Shown: positions 39,096-48,750, numbered from the stretch's first letter. The stretch is 64,000 nt of DNA from Actinotalea lenta (GCF_030586465.1 NZ_JAUQYP010000001.1:1543446-1607445); one strand, 5' to 3'. Translations and numbers: made by a program. Notes: a model not told the origin generated them from the letters alone.

Positions 39096-41495
39096 TCAGA
39101 CGCCGACGTACTCCGCCAGGTGCTCCCCGGTCAGCCCGGCCCGCGCCGCGACCAGCTCGGCCGGTGTTCCCTCGAACACCACCCGCCCGCCGTCGTGCCC
39201 CGCGCCGGGTCCCAGGTCGATGATCCAGTCCGCATGCGCCATCACCGCCTGGTGGTGCTCGATCACGATCACGGTCCGCCCGGCGTCCACGAGCTGGTCG
39301 AGCAGCCCGAGGAGAGCCGCCACGTCGGCCAGGTGCAAGCCGCTGGTCGGCTCATCGAGCACGATCACGTCGCCCTTGTCGCCCATGTGCACGGCGAGCT
39401 TGAGCCGTTGGCGCTCGCCGCCGGACAGCGTGGTCAGCGGCTGGCCGATCGTCAGGTAGCCCAGACCCACGTCGGCGAGCCGGGTCAGCACCGCGTGCGC
39501 ACCCGGCACCTTCGCCTCGCCCGAGGCGAAGAACTGCTCCGCCTCGGTGACCGGCATGGCGAGGACCTCGCTGATGTTCTTCCCGCCCAGCAGGTACCCG
39601 AGCACGCGCGCGTCGAAGCCGCGCCCTTCGCACTCCTCGCACGGGCTCTCGACCGTCTCCATGAAGCCGAGCTCTGTGACGATCACCCCGGCGCCCTTGC
39701 ACACCGGGCACGCGCCCTCGGAGTTCGCGCTGAACAGCGCGGGCTTGACGCCGTTCGCCTTGGCGAACGCCTTGCGGATCGGCTCGAGCAGCCCGGTGTA
39801 GGTCGCGGGGCTCGACCGTCGCGACCCCCGGATCGCCGTCTGGTCGATGCTCACCACGCCGTCGAGCGGCGACACCGAGCCGTGGATCAGCGAGCTCTTG
39901 CCCGACCCGGCGACCCCCGTCACCACGACGAGCACGCCGGTCGGCACGTCCACGTCGACGCGGACCAGGTTGTGGGTGCTCGCCCCGCGCACCTCGATCA
40001 CGCCGGTCCGCTCGCGCACGGTCTCCTTGAGCCGCGCCCGGTCGTCCAGGTGCCGCCCGGTCAACGTGCCCGACGCCCGCAGCCCCGCGAGCTCGCCCGC
40101 GTACACCACCTCGCCGCCGGCCGAGCCCGCGCCCGGCCCGAGGTCGACGACGTGGTCCGCGATCGCGATGGCCTCGGGCTTGTGCTCGACGACCAGCACC
40201 GTGTTGCCCTTGTCCCGCAGGCGGAGCAGCAAGGTGTTCATCCGCGCGATGTCGTGCGGGTGCAGGCCGATCGTCGGCTCGTCGAAGACGTAGGTGATGT
40301 CCGTGAGCGACGACCCGAGATGCCGGATCATCCTGGTCCGCTGCGCCTCGCCTCCCGACAGTGTGCCCGACGGCCGGTTCAGGCTCAGGTACCCGAGTCC
40401 GATCTCGACGAACGAGTCGAGCAGGTGCCCGAGGCTGCGCAGCAGCGGCGCCACGCTCGGCTCGGCGAGCCCGCGCACCCAGGCGGCCAGGTCGGTGATC
40501 TGCATCGCGCACGCGTCGGCGATCGAGACGCCCCTGATCCTCGACGACCGGGCGGGTGGCGCGAGCCGGGTCCCGTCGCACTCCGGGCAGGTCCGGAACA
40601 CCACGGCGCGCTCGACGAATGCCCGGATGTGCGGCTGCATGCTCGCGACGTCCTTGGACAGCATCGACTTCTGGATCTTGGGCACCAGACCCTCGCAGGT
40701 GAGGTTGATGCTGTCCATCCGCACCTTGCGCGGCGCGCCGTACAGGAACTCCTCGCGCTGCTCGGGCGTGAAGTCGCGGACCGGCACGTCGCTGGGCACG
40801 ACGGCGCCGAAGACGCGCACGGCCCAGCCGTCAGCCGTGTAGCCGGGCACCGTGATCGCGCCCTGGTCCAGCGACCGCGACTCGTCGACCAGCTGGTCGA
40901 TCGCGATGTCCGAGACCGTGCCTGTGCCCTCGCACCGCGGGCACATCCCGCCCAGCACGGAGAACGCGCGGGTCTCGGTCTGCCCCGAGCCCTTGCCGCC
41001 CGTGGCCCCGTCCTCGCCGCCCGCCTTCCGCCCGGCCCGGCCGCCGCGCTGCACCGTGATCGTGCCGGTGGCCTGCACCGACGGGATATTGAAGGCGAAC
41101 GCCTGCGGGGACCCGATGTGCGGGTCGCCCAGCCGGCTGAACAGGATCCGCAGCATCGCGTTCGCGTCGGTCGCGGTCCCGACGGTCGAGCGCACGTTGG
41201 CGCCCATCGGCTCCTGGCCCACGATGATCGCGGTGGTCAATCCCTCGAGCAGGTCGACGTCCGGCCGCGCGAGGGTGGGCATGAAGCCCTGCACGAACGC
41301 GGGGTAGGTCTCGTTGATCATCCGCTGCGACTCGGCGGCGATGGTGTCGAACACCAGGGAGCTCTTGCCCGAGCCGGAGACCCCGGTGAACACGGTCAGA
41401 CGCCGTTTGGGGATCTCGACGTCGACGTCCTTGAGGTTGTTCTCGCGCGCACCTTCCACGTGGATCACGTCGTGGCTGTCGGCTGTCGCGGGCAT
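39096..41495 (-). CDS. UvrA paralogue (short UvrA-like ABC ATPase)
   Basis: 799 residues with two ABC ATPase units. Walker A motifs: FTGVSGSGKSSLVFDT near residue 37 and TGVAGSGKSSLIHG in the second half. Signature motifs: TLSGGEAQRTRM and TLSGGERQRLKL. Zinc-type cysteines: CPRCEGTG, CPVCKGAG and CEECEGRGF. Canonical UvrA has about 950 residues; the shorter forms (DrrC/UvrA2-like) usually lack the UvrB-binding domain and are linked to drug tolerance rather than core excision repair. It is read toward the DUF222 locus but has its own coding unit. No SOS box is seen at its start. Confidence 0.88.
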   Translation of the reverse strand: MPATADSHDVIHVEGARENNLKDVDVEIPKRRLTVFTGVSGSGKSSLVFDTIAAESQRMINETYPAFVQGFMPTLARPDVDLLEGLTTAIIVGQEPMGANVRSTVGTATDANAMLRILFSRLGDPHIGSPQAFAFNIPSVQATGTITVQRGGRAGRKAGGEDGATGGKGSGQTETRAFSVLGGMCPRCEGTGTVSDIAIDQLVDESRSLDQGAITVPGYTADGWAVRVFGAVVPSDVPVRDFTPEQREEFLYGAPRKVRMDSINLTCEGLVPKIQKSMLSKDVASMQPHIRAFVERAVVFRTCPECDGTRLAPPARSSRIRGVSIADACAMQITDLAAWVRGLAEPSVAPLLRSLGHLLDSFVEIGLGYLSLNRPSGTLSGGEAQRTRMIRHLGSSLTDITYVFDEPTIGLHPHDIARMNTLLLRLRDKGNTVLVVEHKPEAIAIADHVVDLGPGAGSAGGEVVYAGELAGLRASGTLTGRHLDDRARLKETVRERTGVIEVRGASTHNLVRVDVDVPTGVLVVVTGVAGSGKSSLIHGSVSPLDGVVSIDQTAIRGSRRSSPATYTGLLEPIRKAFAKANGVKPALFSANSEGACPVCKGAGVIVTELGFMETVESPCEECEGRGFDARVLGYLLGGKNISEVLAMPVTEAEQFFASGEAKVPGAHAVLTRLADVGLGYLTIGQPLTTLSGGERQRLKLAVHMGDKGDVIVLDEPTSGLHLADVAALLGLLDQLVDAGRTVIVIEHHQAVMAHADWIIDLGPGAGHDGGRVVFEGTPAELVAARAGLTGEHLAEYVGV

Positions 41496-41591
41496 CGGTC
41501 TCCCTCGGTCCAGGCCGGCCGGGCGACGCCCGGTGAGCGGATGTCGAACGACCGGGTCGACGGGCCGGTTCCCGTTGGCCCGACCGGGTGG

Positions 41592-42140
41592 TCAGCGAAG
41601 GCCGTACGTGAGGACGGCGTTCCCCGCGGACGTGGTCCGGCCCTCGAGCAGCCGGAAACGGGTCAGCGGCACCGACTCGTCGAACAGCCGGCGCCCCTCG
41701 GGCGTCGCCACCGGGTGCACCGTCAGGGTGAGGGCGTCGATCACCCCGGCAGCGAAGAGCGACCGGATGGTCTCCACGCCACCGACGACGCTGATCTCGC
41801 CGCCCTCCTGCGCGCGCAGGTCGAGGACGTACTGCACCGGGTCGCCGGCGACGAGCGTGCTGTTCCACCCCAGCTCACCGGAGAGCGTGCTCGAGATGAC
41901 GTGCTTGCGGACCGGGTTGATGAAGGCGCCGAACGGGTCCTCCGCGCCGGGCCAGTACTGCGACCACTCGTGCCAGAGCTTGCGCCCGATCACCACGTCG
42001 GTGACCGGGGCGATCGCCGCGGTCATCATCGCGCCCTCCTCGGGCCCGAACGCGTCGAACTGGAACAGGTTGGGGTTCTCGACCACCCCGTTCACGGAGC
42101 AGAACAGATGGGCGGTGGTCCTGCGGCTGAGCTGGGTCAT
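41592..42140 (-). CDS. Dihydrofolate-reductase-fold protein (RibD C-terminal type)
   Basis: 182 residues. It begins TTAHLFCSVNGVVENPNLFQ and has VTDVVIGRKLWHEWSQYW, GGEISVVGGVETIRSLFAAG and LTLTVHPVATPEGRRLF, the typical order of the YwjB/YyaP-type DHFR-like reductases. NADPH binding is expected; the substrate is unknown. It is the last gene of a four-gene reverse operon (DUF2252, AraC, VOC, this gene), 29 bp after the VOC stop. Confidence 0.87.
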   Translation of the reverse strand: MTQLSRRTTAHLFCSVNGVVENPNLFQFDAFGPEEGAMMTAAIAPVTDVVIGRKLWHEWSQYWPGAEDPFGAFINPVRKHVISSTLSGELGWNSTLVAGDPVQYVLDLRAQEGGEISVVGGVETIRSLFAAGVIDALTLTVHPVATPEGRRLFDESVPLTRFRLLEGRTTSAGNAVLTYGLR

Positions 42141-42169
42141 CGTCGGAGCGTATGCCGGGTGTCCGACAC

Positions 42170-42580
42170 CTATCGCAGCTGCTGGATCCGGATCATGTTC
42201 CCGGCGGGGTCCCGCACCGCGCAGTCGCGCAGCCCGTAGGGCTGGTCGGTCGGCTCCTGCACGACCTCGACCCCGGCTGCCTCGATCGCCGCGAACGTGG
42301 TGTCCAGGTCGTGGCTGGCGAGGTTGATCGCGAAGTAGCTGCCCTTGGTGACCAGCTCGGTGAGGGTGGCACGCTCGTCGTCGGTCAGGCCGGGCGTGAC
42401 GGCCGGCGGGGTCAGCACGATCGCGGTGTCGGGCTGGTCTGGCGGTCCGACGGTGATCCACCGCATCGTCCCCTGGCCCACATCGAGGCGGACCTCGAAG
42501 CCCAGGACATCGCGGTAGAAGGCCACGGAGGCGTCGGGGTCGGTGTGCGGCAGGAAGCTGGAGTGAATGGTCAGGTCCAT
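42170..42580 (-). CDS. VOC-family protein
   Basis: 136 residues. SSFLPHTDPDASVAFYRDVL and FEVRLDVGQGTMRWITVGPP form the first module; FAAIEAAGVEVVQEPTDQPY and CAVRDPAGNMIRIQQLR the second. It resembles the glyoxalase/bleomycin-resistance proteins often paired with an AraC regulator. Starts five bases after the AraC stop. Substrate unknown. Confidence 0.87.
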   Translation of the reverse strand: MDLTIHSSFLPHTDPDASVAFYRDVLGFEVRLDVGQGTMRWITVGPPDQPDTAIVLTPPAVTPGLTDDERATLTELVTKGSYFAINLASHDLDTTFAAIEAAGVEVVQEPTDQPYGLRDCAVRDPAGNMIRIQQLR

Positions 42581-42585
42581 GACCG

Positions 42586-43086
42586 TCACGGTAGGAGCGG
42601 TTCGCGCAGCACCGCTTCTCGATTCCTGACCGGTCGGGTGACCTGCTTGGTGACGCAGGTGGGCAGCCCGGCAGTGGCATCCGACGCCCGACGCCTGTAC
42701 ACGCTGGGCGGCATGCCCACCAGCTCGCTGAACCGGGTCGAGAAGGTGCCCAGCGACTGGCATCCCACCGCGAAGCAGACCTCGGTGACGCTCAGGTCCC
42801 CGCGTCGCAGCAGCGCCATCGCCCGCTCGATCCGCCGGGTCATGAGGTAGCTGTACGGGGACTCGCCGTACGCCCGCTTGAACTCGCGGCTCAGGTGACC
42901 GGCGGACAGGTGCACCTCGCGTGCCAGCGCCTCGACGTCCAGCGGCCGGGCGTAGTCCCGGTCGATCCGGTCCCGCACCCGCCGCAGGCGCGCCAGGTCG
43001 CGCAGCCGTTCGGCCCGGGCGCGGTCGGCGGTCGGCGCCCGGTCGGATGCGCCGCCCGCCCGGGCTCCCGCCCCACCCGCGGTCAT
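42586..43086 (-). CDS. AraC-family transcriptional regulator (DNA-binding domain only)
   Basis: 166 residues. Both helix-turn-helix motifs are present: DVEALAREVHLSAGHLSREF and TEVCFAVGCQSLGTFSTRFS followed by VGMPPSVYRRR, the AraC signature. The N-terminus is a short disordered stretch with no cupin or sensor, so any signal must act on expression or another partner. ATG overlaps the DUF2252 stop (ATGA). It lies in an AraC-VOC-DHFR order that recurs in actinobacteria, where it probably regulates its own operon. Confidence 0.88.
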   Translation of the reverse strand: MTAGGAGARAGGASDRAPTADRARAERLRDLARLRRVRDRIDRDYARPLDVEALAREVHLSAGHLSREFKRAYGESPYSYLMTRRIERAMALLRRGDLSVTEVCFAVGCQSLGTFSTRFSELVGMPPSVYRRRASDATAGLPTCVTKQVTRPVRNREAVLREPLLP

Positions 43087-44507
43087 ACGCCGCTCTCGAC
43101 CGGTAGGACGCCCCGCCGGACCGCACGGACCATCTCCGCGTGGTCCGCCTCGGTCTGGTCGGCGTAGCCGCGCGCGAACCGCGCCATGGCCCGGTCGACC
43201 TTGTCGGACCTGCCGAGATAGCCGGCGATCATCGAGGCGCCGCTGGTCCTGGCGTGCCCCTTGGCCAGCAGGTGGCCCACGATCCCCGCGTAGTCGGTCA
43301 GTGCCGCGGCGTCGATCGAGTCCAGCGCGACGGTGCCCTTCATGTTGCGGAACTGGCGCACGTAGTACTGGCGCCCGTCCACCGTGGTCCAGCCGAGCAG
43401 CGGGTCGGAGACGGTCTGGAGCGCCTGCTGGTACTCGACCACCCTCTGCCCCTGGTGCGCGTGCCAGGCGTTGTCGCCGTGCACGTACTTGGCGAGCACC
43501 GAGCGCCTGGCCTGCTTGAGCTGGAGGAACACGACGTCGTCCGGGCTGGAGCCCTCCAACAACGCCACGTAGGCCCGCAGCCCCACGGACCCGACTCCCA
43601 CGACCTTGTGCGCGACGTCGAGCAGCGTGTAACCCCCGAGCACGCGCCGCCAGTGCGAGGCGAGCGTCTCGAGGTACTCGTCGAGAGCTTCTGCGATCTG
43701 CTCTGCGTCCGCTCCCTCGACGCGCCTGATCAGGGGCGGCTCCTCGACGATCCGGCGCTCGCCGTCGGTCTCCTGCGTGAAGCGCGGCAGCGCGCGGTCG
43801 CTGGTCCGGGTCCGGGCACGGGCGGCGGCCCGGTCGATCTCGGCGACGAGGGTGTCCTGCGTCGCGTGCGCGTGCAGCCGGTCCGCGTCGAGCCGTTCGA
43901 ACGAGCGCAGCAGCAGCGGGAGGTCCGCCAGATGCCGGATCTCCTCGCGGTACGACCGCGCGCAGGAGAGCACGGCGCCGCGGCAGTCGTCCTCGCTCGC
44001 CCCGTTCTGCCGCCCGGCGACCCAGATGCTCGCGACCAGCCGGCGCAGGTCCCACTCCCAGGCACCCGGGTGGGCCTCGTCGAAGTCGTTGAGGTCGATG
44101 ACGAGGTCTCGCTCGGGCGACGCGTAGAAGCCGAAGTTCCCCAGGTGCGAGTCCCCGCACACCACGGGGGTGATGCCGGTGGCGGGCAGGTGCGCCACGT
44201 CGTCGGCCATGACGATCGCCGTGCCGCGCAGGAAGCCGTACGGCGAGGCGACCATGCGGCCGACCCGCACCGGGATCAGCCGCTCGAGCCTGCCCTCGTG
44301 CGACTCCATGACCAGGGTGATCGGGTCGGGGCGGCCCACGGGTGGCTCCCACGCGCCGAGCGAGCCGCGCGGCACGGCCTGGCGCAGCCCGCGCCCGATC
44401 GCGTACCGCTCGGCGCGAGTCGTCGGCCGCCGGCGCAGCGAGGTGAACGATCGGCTGTCCGCGGTGGCAAGGACCACATGGCCTCGGGGCGTGAGGTCGG
44501 GCTGCAT
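43083..44507 (-). CDS. DUF2252 family protein (kinase-like fold)
   Basis: 474 residues. The family core is seen in TPVVCGDSHLGNFGFYASPE, reminiscent of the HxDxxxxN catalytic loop of aminoglycoside-kinase-like folds, then LVIDLNDFDEAHPGAWEWDL, with the Asp at the metal-binding place, and YLGRSDKVDRAMARFARGYA at the end. Function unestablished; phosphotransferase activity is an inference from the fold. First gene of the operon with AraC, VOC and DHFR-like genes. It is divergent from the OYE gene. Confidence 0.87.
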   Translation of the reverse strand: MQPDLTPRGHVVLATADSRSFTSLRRRPTTRAERYAIGRGLRQAVPRGSLGAWEPPVGRPDPITLVMESHEGRLERLIPVRVGRMVASPYGFLRGTAIVMADDVAHLPATGITPVVCGDSHLGNFGFYASPERDLVIDLNDFDEAHPGAWEWDLRRLVASIWVAGRQNGASEDDCRGAVLSCARSYREEIRHLADLPLLLRSFERLDADRLHAHATQDTLVAEIDRAAARARTRTSDRALPRFTQETDGERRIVEEPPLIRRVEGADAEQIAEALDEYLETLASHWRRVLGGYTLLDVAHKVVGVGSVGLRAYVALLEGSSPDDVVFLQLKQARRSVLAKYVHGDNAWHAHQGQRVVEYQQALQTVSDPLLGWTTVDGRQYYVRQFRNMKGTVALDSIDAAALTDYAGIVGHLLAKGHARTSGASMIAGYLGRSDKVDRAMARFARGYADQTEADHAEMVRAVRRGVLPVESGV

Positions 44508-44613
44508 GCGTCACCTCGGTTCGTCGGCGATCCTGGCCCGACGGTATCGCCGCGACGCCGGCACCGCGGCCGCGGCCGGAACATCGGCGCGACCTGGCTG
44601 GTTGTGGTCGATC

Positions 44614-45681
44614 ATGAGCGTCCTCTTCTCCCCGATGACCCTGCGCGGCACGACGACCCGCAACCGCGTGTGGGTGTCCCCGATGTGCCAGTACTCCTCG
44701 ATCGACGGCCACCCGACCGACTGGCACCTGGTGCACCTCGGCTCGTTCGCGCGTGGTGGGGCGGGACTGGTGATGGCCGAGGCGACCGCGGTCAGCCCGG
44801 AAGGTCGGATCTCGCCCGAGGACGCGGGCATCTGGAACGACGCTCAGGCCGCTGACTACCGGCGGATCACCGACTTCATCCGATCGCAGGGCGCCGTGCC
44901 CGCGATCCAGCTCGCGCACGCGGGGCGCAAGGCCTCGACGCGCGCACCCTGGCGGGGCCGGGGCTACGTGCCCGTCGAGGAGGGTGGCTGGCGCACCGTC
45001 GGCGCCTCGGCCGTCGGGTACGCGGACTGGCCTGCCCCTCGCGAGCTGACCGCCGACGAGCTCGCCGCGTTCCCCCAGGTGTGGGCCGACGCGGCGCGTC
45101 GCTCGCTGGACGCGGGCTTCGAGGTGATCGAGGTGCACGCCGCGCACGGCTACCTGCTGCACCAGTTCCTGTCCCCGCTGACCAACCGGCGCACCGACGC
45201 CTGGGGCGGGGACCTGGCCGGTCGCAGCCGTCTGCTGCTGGACGTGGTCGACGCGGTGCGCGCCGCTCTGCCCGACGACGTTCCGCTGCTGGTCCGGCTC
45301 AGCGCCACGGACTGGGTCGACGGCGGCCTGAGCGTCGACGAGACGGCCCGGGTGGCGCGCATCCTCGCCGACCACGGCGTCGACCTCGTCGACGTGTCCA
45401 GCGGCGGCAACTCGCCCGCCCAGCAGATCGCCCCGAGCCCCGGCTACCAGGTGCCGTTCGCCACGCGGATCCGCGAGGAGTCGGGGTTGCCGGTGGCGGC
45501 GGTCGGGCTGATCACCGAGCCGCAGCAGGCCGAGGAGGTCGTCGCCACCGGTCGCGCCGACGCGGTGTTCCTGGCCCGCGAGCTGCTCCGTGATCCGAGC
45601 TTCGCGCAGCGCGCCGCGGCCGAGCTCGGCGCCGACGCCTACTGGCCGGACCAGTACCTGCGCGCCCGCCCGGGCGCCTGA
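44614..45681 (+). CDS. NADH:flavin oxidoreductase, Old Yellow Enzyme family (YqjM class)
   Basis: 355-residue FMN-dependent TIM-barrel ene-reductase. MSVLFSPMTLRGTTTRNRVW opens the barrel. The cysteine in SPMCQYSSIDGHPTDWHLVH marks the thermophilic-like YqjM class. AIQLAHAGRKAST, EVHAAHGYLLHQFLSPLTN and the C-terminal AVGLITEPQQAEEVVATGRA ... VFLARELLRDP are standard FMN/phosphate-binding segments. ATG 44614 is the normal start. It reduces activated C=C bonds of enals, enones or xenobiotics; the physiological substrate is unknown. Confidence 0.92.
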   Translation: MSVLFSPMTLRGTTTRNRVWVSPMCQYSSIDGHPTDWHLVHLGSFARGGAGLVMAEATAVSPEGRISPEDAGIWNDAQAADYRRITDFIRSQGAVPAIQLAHAGRKASTRAPWRGRGYVPVEEGGWRTVGASAVGYADWPAPRELTADELAAFPQVWADAARRSLDAGFEVIEVHAAHGYLLHQFLSPLTNRRTDAWGGDLAGRSRLLLDVVDAVRAALPDDVPLLVRLSATDWVDGGLSVDETARVARILADHGVDLVDVSSGGNSPAQQIAPSPGYQVPFATRIREESGLPVAAVGLITEPQQAEEVVATGRADAVFLARELLRDPSFAQRAAAELGADAYWPDQYLRARPGA

Positions 45682-45828
45682 GCGCGCGCCCACGGCGGCG
45701 ACCTCTGGACAGCCCGCGCGCGACGGCCAGGGCCTCGCGCTCGTGGGATGCGCCGGAACGTCGGCCCCGTCCAGCACGCCGTGCCGGCCCGGGTGCAGGG
45801 GAGCGCGGAGTGACGACATGAGTCGGGT

Positions 45829-46326
45829 GTGAGCATCGGTCGTCGTGCGCATCGTCGGCGTGCAGCAGGCCTCGTGGCCCCTGCCGTCGCCCTCCTCGCG
45901 GTCGCAAGCCTGGCCGGCTGCGGGTCGGCCGAGGTCGCAGGCGTCGCCGGCGCAGCCCAGCAGTGGGCGGCTCGCGGCAGCGACACGTACTCCGTGACCG
46001 TCACCTCGAGCTGCGGGGAGCGCCTGCTCATCGGCACGTTCGACGTGCACGTGGTCGGCGGCGTCGTCACGTCGGTCGAGGGACTGGACGAACCGGGTCG
46101 ACGGGCGGCCCAGGTCGCGACCGTGGGGGAGTACGTGCCCACCGTGACGAGCCTGCTCAGCCGGTTGGCGATCACCCATCGGGAGCACGCTCCCGAGGTC
46201 ATGTTCGATCCGGCCACCGGGATGCCGACGCACGTCGTGCTCGACCCGTTGCCGGGCAGCCTCGACGACCAGGAGTGCTACGACTTCTCGGACTACTCGC
46301 CCGGCGCCGCGGCCGCCTCGTCCTGA
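45829..46326 (+). CDS. DUF6174-like lipoprotein
   Basis: 165 residues. Lipoprotein signal: basic start, hydrophobic stretch and lipobox SLAGC at residues about 27-31. The mature part has TYSVTVTSSCGERLLIGTFD, the single conserved Cys region, VTSLLSRLAI and EVMFDPATGMPTHVVLDPL, the pattern of DUF6174 proteins. Role unknown; cell-surface. GTG 45829. Its 3' end overlaps the convergent DMT transporter stop by 34 bases. Confidence 0.75.
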   Translation: MSIGRRAHRRRAAGLVAPAVALLAVASLAGCGSAEVAGVAGAAQQWAARGSDTYSVTVTSSCGERLLIGTFDVHVVGGVVTSVEGLDEPGRRAAQVATVGEYVPTVTSLLSRLAITHREHAPEVMFDPATGMPTHVVLDPLPGSLDDQECYDFSDYSPGAAAASS

Positions 46327-47291
46327 GCCTCGACCGTGCGCGACGTGCCGCGGCGACGGGGCCTACGGGCCACGCCGAGGGCCGTGGCCACGACCACCGC
46401 GCCCACGGACGTCACCGTCGTCCACGGCGCGCCCAGGCCCCGGTTCGCGTCCACCAGCATGGCCGTGACGAGCTGCCCGCTGACCACGGCAAGCGTCAGT
46501 GAGAACGTCCCCAGGCGCCGCACGACCCACGCGGCAGCCACCACGATGCCGGCGCCGAGCGGCCCGCCCAGGTACAGGTACCACCGCTCCGGTCCTGGCA
46601 CGACCACCCCGTCCAGCGCCCCCGCGGGGGTGGCCGCCGCGAGCGCCACCGTGAGCGCGAGCGTCCCGCCGACAGCGGAGGCGAGCCCGGCGATCGCCGG
46701 GTCGCCCGAGTCGCGGGTCACGGCCCCGTTGCCGGCGTTCTGCCCGGCCAGCGCGGCGCCGGAGAGGAAGAGCAGCACGCCGACCGTGACCGCCCCGCCC
46801 GTGCCGACGCCGACGTCGCCCGACCCGCTGCTCATGGCGAGCAGCAGGCCCCCGATCGCGGTGAGCGCGGCCAGCGCACGGCGCAGGTCCAGGGGTAGCC
46901 GCCCGGGTACCCCGACGCCCCGCGCGTCGAGGGCGAGTCCCGCCACGGTCTGCCCGGCCACGGAGGCCACCGACGCGACGGCGACCCCGACCAGCGGCAC
47001 GCCGAACGCGGACGCCAGCACGATGGGCACGCCACACAGCCCGATCGCGAACCACCACCAGCGGCCGGAGTGTCGCAGCACGCGCGCGGTCCTCGCCGCC
47101 CGGCCGCGGAGCGCGACGAGGACGGCGATCGCGGTCACCGTCCCCACGTAGGAGAGCCAGCCCGCGACGAGGGTCCCCGCGCCCGCCACGGCGAGGTCGC
47201 CGTTGAGCCGGCTCTGCGCCGCGACCAGTGCGCCCACGCCCGTCGCGACCAGGACCGCCGGCGCGACGCTCGCTGTCCGGCCGGTCGTCAC
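46293..47291 (-). CDS. DMT-superfamily transporter (YdcZ/DUF606 type)
   Basis: 332 residues with ten hydrophobic helices in two repeated halves of the DMT fold. VLVATGVGALVAAQSRLNGD and VGTVTAIAVLVALRG in the first half correspond to GAALAGQNAGNGAVTRDSGD and LVTAMLVDANRGLG in the second: the 'Q-x-x-x-N' pattern typical of DUF606 repeats. GTG 47291 is chosen so the first helix is near the N-terminus. Substrate unknown. Confidence 0.85.
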   Translation of the reverse strand: MTTGRTASVAPAVLVATGVGALVAAQSRLNGDLAVAGAGTLVAGWLSYVGTVTAIAVLVALRGRAARTARVLRHSGRWWWFAIGLCGVPIVLASAFGVPLVGVAVASVASVAGQTVAGLALDARGVGVPGRLPLDLRRALAALTAIGGLLLAMSSGSGDVGVGTGGAVTVGVLLFLSGAALAGQNAGNGAVTRDSGDPAIAGLASAVGGTLALTVALAAATPAGALDGVVVPGPERWYLYLGGPLGAGIVVAAAWVVRRLGTFSLTLAVVSGQLVTAMLVDANRGLGAPWTTVTSVGAVVVATALGVARRPRRRGTSRTVEAQDEAAAAPGE

Positions 47292-47417
47292 CCCGGGGAT
47301 GCTATCCGTGTGCTCCGCGGGCCGCGGGGTTGAGAGCCGCACCGCCGGTCCGGGACGTTCCTCCCTCGACGTGACACCCGTGCGTGGCGACGCTGGTGCC
47401 ACACGTCGGGAGGAACC

Positions 47418-47954
47418 ATGACCGTCCTCGTCGCCTACGCCACCCGTCACGGTGCCACCGCGGGCATCGCCGAGCGGATCGCGAGCACCCTCACGGCGGC
47501 GGGCGTCCCGGCGGAGGCACACCCGGTGGACGAGGTCCGCGACGTGGCGACCTACGACGCCGTGGTGCTCGGCGCCGCCGCGTACCTGTACCACTGGCTC
47601 AAGCCGGCGACGACGTTCGCCAAGCGCCACCACACGGAGCTGACGGCGCGACCGGTCTGGCTGTTCTCCAGCGGCCCGACGGGCACGGACACCGTGGACG
47701 CCGACGGGAACGACCTGCTCGAGGCGGCCCGGCCGAAGGAGTTCCAGGACCTGCCCGGCGCCCTCGGGTCACGCGGTGAGCAGGTGTTCTTCGGGGCCTA
47801 CGACAAGGACGCCCCGCCGATCGGCCTCGCGGAGAAGATGACGAAGCGACTCCCGGCCGGGGCCCGCGACGCCATCCCGTCCGGCGACTTCCGGGACTGG
47901 GACGCCATCGACGCGTGGGCGCGCCAGATCGCCGGTGAGCTGATCGCCGGGTAG
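47418..47954 (+). CDS. Flavodoxin-domain protein
   Basis: 178 residues. MTVLVAYATRHGATAGIAER is the FMN-phosphate loop, and AVVLGAAAYLYHWLKPATTF and RPVWLFSSGPTG the other FMN loops, of the HemG/menaquinone-dependent protoporphyrinogen-oxidase-like group. ATG 47418 is preceded by GGGAGGAA. Related to the gene at 19288-19743 but longer by about 27 residues. Electron transfer or quinone reduction is likely; partner unknown. Confidence 0.87.
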   Translation: MTVLVAYATRHGATAGIAERIASTLTAAGVPAEAHPVDEVRDVATYDAVVLGAAAYLYHWLKPATTFAKRHHTELTARPVWLFSSGPTGTDTVDADGNDLLEAARPKEFQDLPGALGSRGEQVFFGAYDKDAPPIGLAEKMTKRLPAGARDAIPSGDFRDWDAIDAWARQIAGELIAG

Positions 47955-47979
47955 GCCGCCCGACGGTTCGCGACCTCGG

Positions 47980-48750
47980 TCAGCGGTCGACCGGCTCGTA
48001 GCCGGCCGCCGCGAGGGTCTCGACGATCAGTGCCCTGCCGGCGTCGTTCGGGTGTGCGCCGTCCGGACCGATCACGCCCGCCTGCCGAGGGTCTGCCGTG
48101 TGGTCCGCGCCGTTGTAGGCGTCGTAGAGGGACACGGTCGGCACGCCCCAGGCGTCGGCGACCTGCCGGATGGAGTCGGACCACGTCTCCCACGCAGCGG
48201 TGCACTCGGTGTCGACGCCGAACTCTCGCCAGGCGGAGATCGTGGGCGCGTACATGTCCGTCGCGCGGACGATCGTCTGCTTGTCCTCGCGCAGGTCGAA
48301 CACGACCTGGTAGATCGAGTCGAGGATCTGGCGGTACGGCGCGAAGTCCGCCTCGGTCGACGCGGTCGGTGCGGCGTGGTGGTACTGCGAGACGTCCAGG
48401 CACAGCCCCACGTCGAGAGTGTCGCTCGCGTCTCCCGGGTTGCCGTACACGACGACGATCTCGGCGTCGGCGATCTCCTGCCGCAGCACGGGCAGCGCCG
48501 TGGGGGTGTCGTCGATCCACGCCAGCACCTGGCCCGCGCCGAGGCCGCCGACGGCGTAGTCGTGCACCACCACCTCCACGCCGACGTCCTCGGTGATCCG
48601 TTGCGCCCACAGGTCGGCCACGCCGATCCCTCCGGAGTCGCTGAACCACACCAGGTCCCACGGCTCGTCCGTCGGCAGGGGTTCCGGCCCACTGCTGCAG
48701 CCGACGAGGATCGCTGCCGCACCGACGATCATCAGGGCTCGTCGCATCAT
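47980..48750 (-). CDS. SGNH/GDSL-type hydrolase lipoprotein
   Basis: 256 residues. Lipoprotein signal with lipobox LVGCSS. The mature part has DLVWFSDSGGIGVADLWAQR (block I, 'D-S', here in the form FSDSGG), EIVVVYGNPGDA (block III-like, Gly-Asn) and the C-terminal GPDGAHPNDAGRALIVETLA, the DxxH catalytic block. Likely an extracellular esterase or lipase with an unknown ester substrate. ATG 48750 has GGGAGA upstream. Convergent with the flavodoxin gene, 25 bases apart. Confidence 0.82.
   Translation of the reverse strand: MMRRALMIVGAAAILVGCSSGPEPLPTDEPWDLVWFSDSGGIGVADLWAQRITEDVGVEVVVHDYAVGGLGAGQVLAWIDDTPTALPVLRQEIADAEIVVVYGNPGDASDTLDVGLCLDVSQYHHAAPTASTEADFAPYRQILDSIYQVVFDLREDKQTIVRATDMYAPTISAWREFGVDTECTAAWETWSDSIRQVADAWGVPTVSLYDAYNGADHTADPRQAGVIGPDGAHPNDAGRALIVETLAAAGYEPVDR

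Noticed and set aside
42586-46233. 1,200-residue open frame on the minus strand
   Set aside because: Only its last 166 residues (the AraC gene) show a family; the rest lies opposite or out of frame with DUF2252 and the OYE gene.
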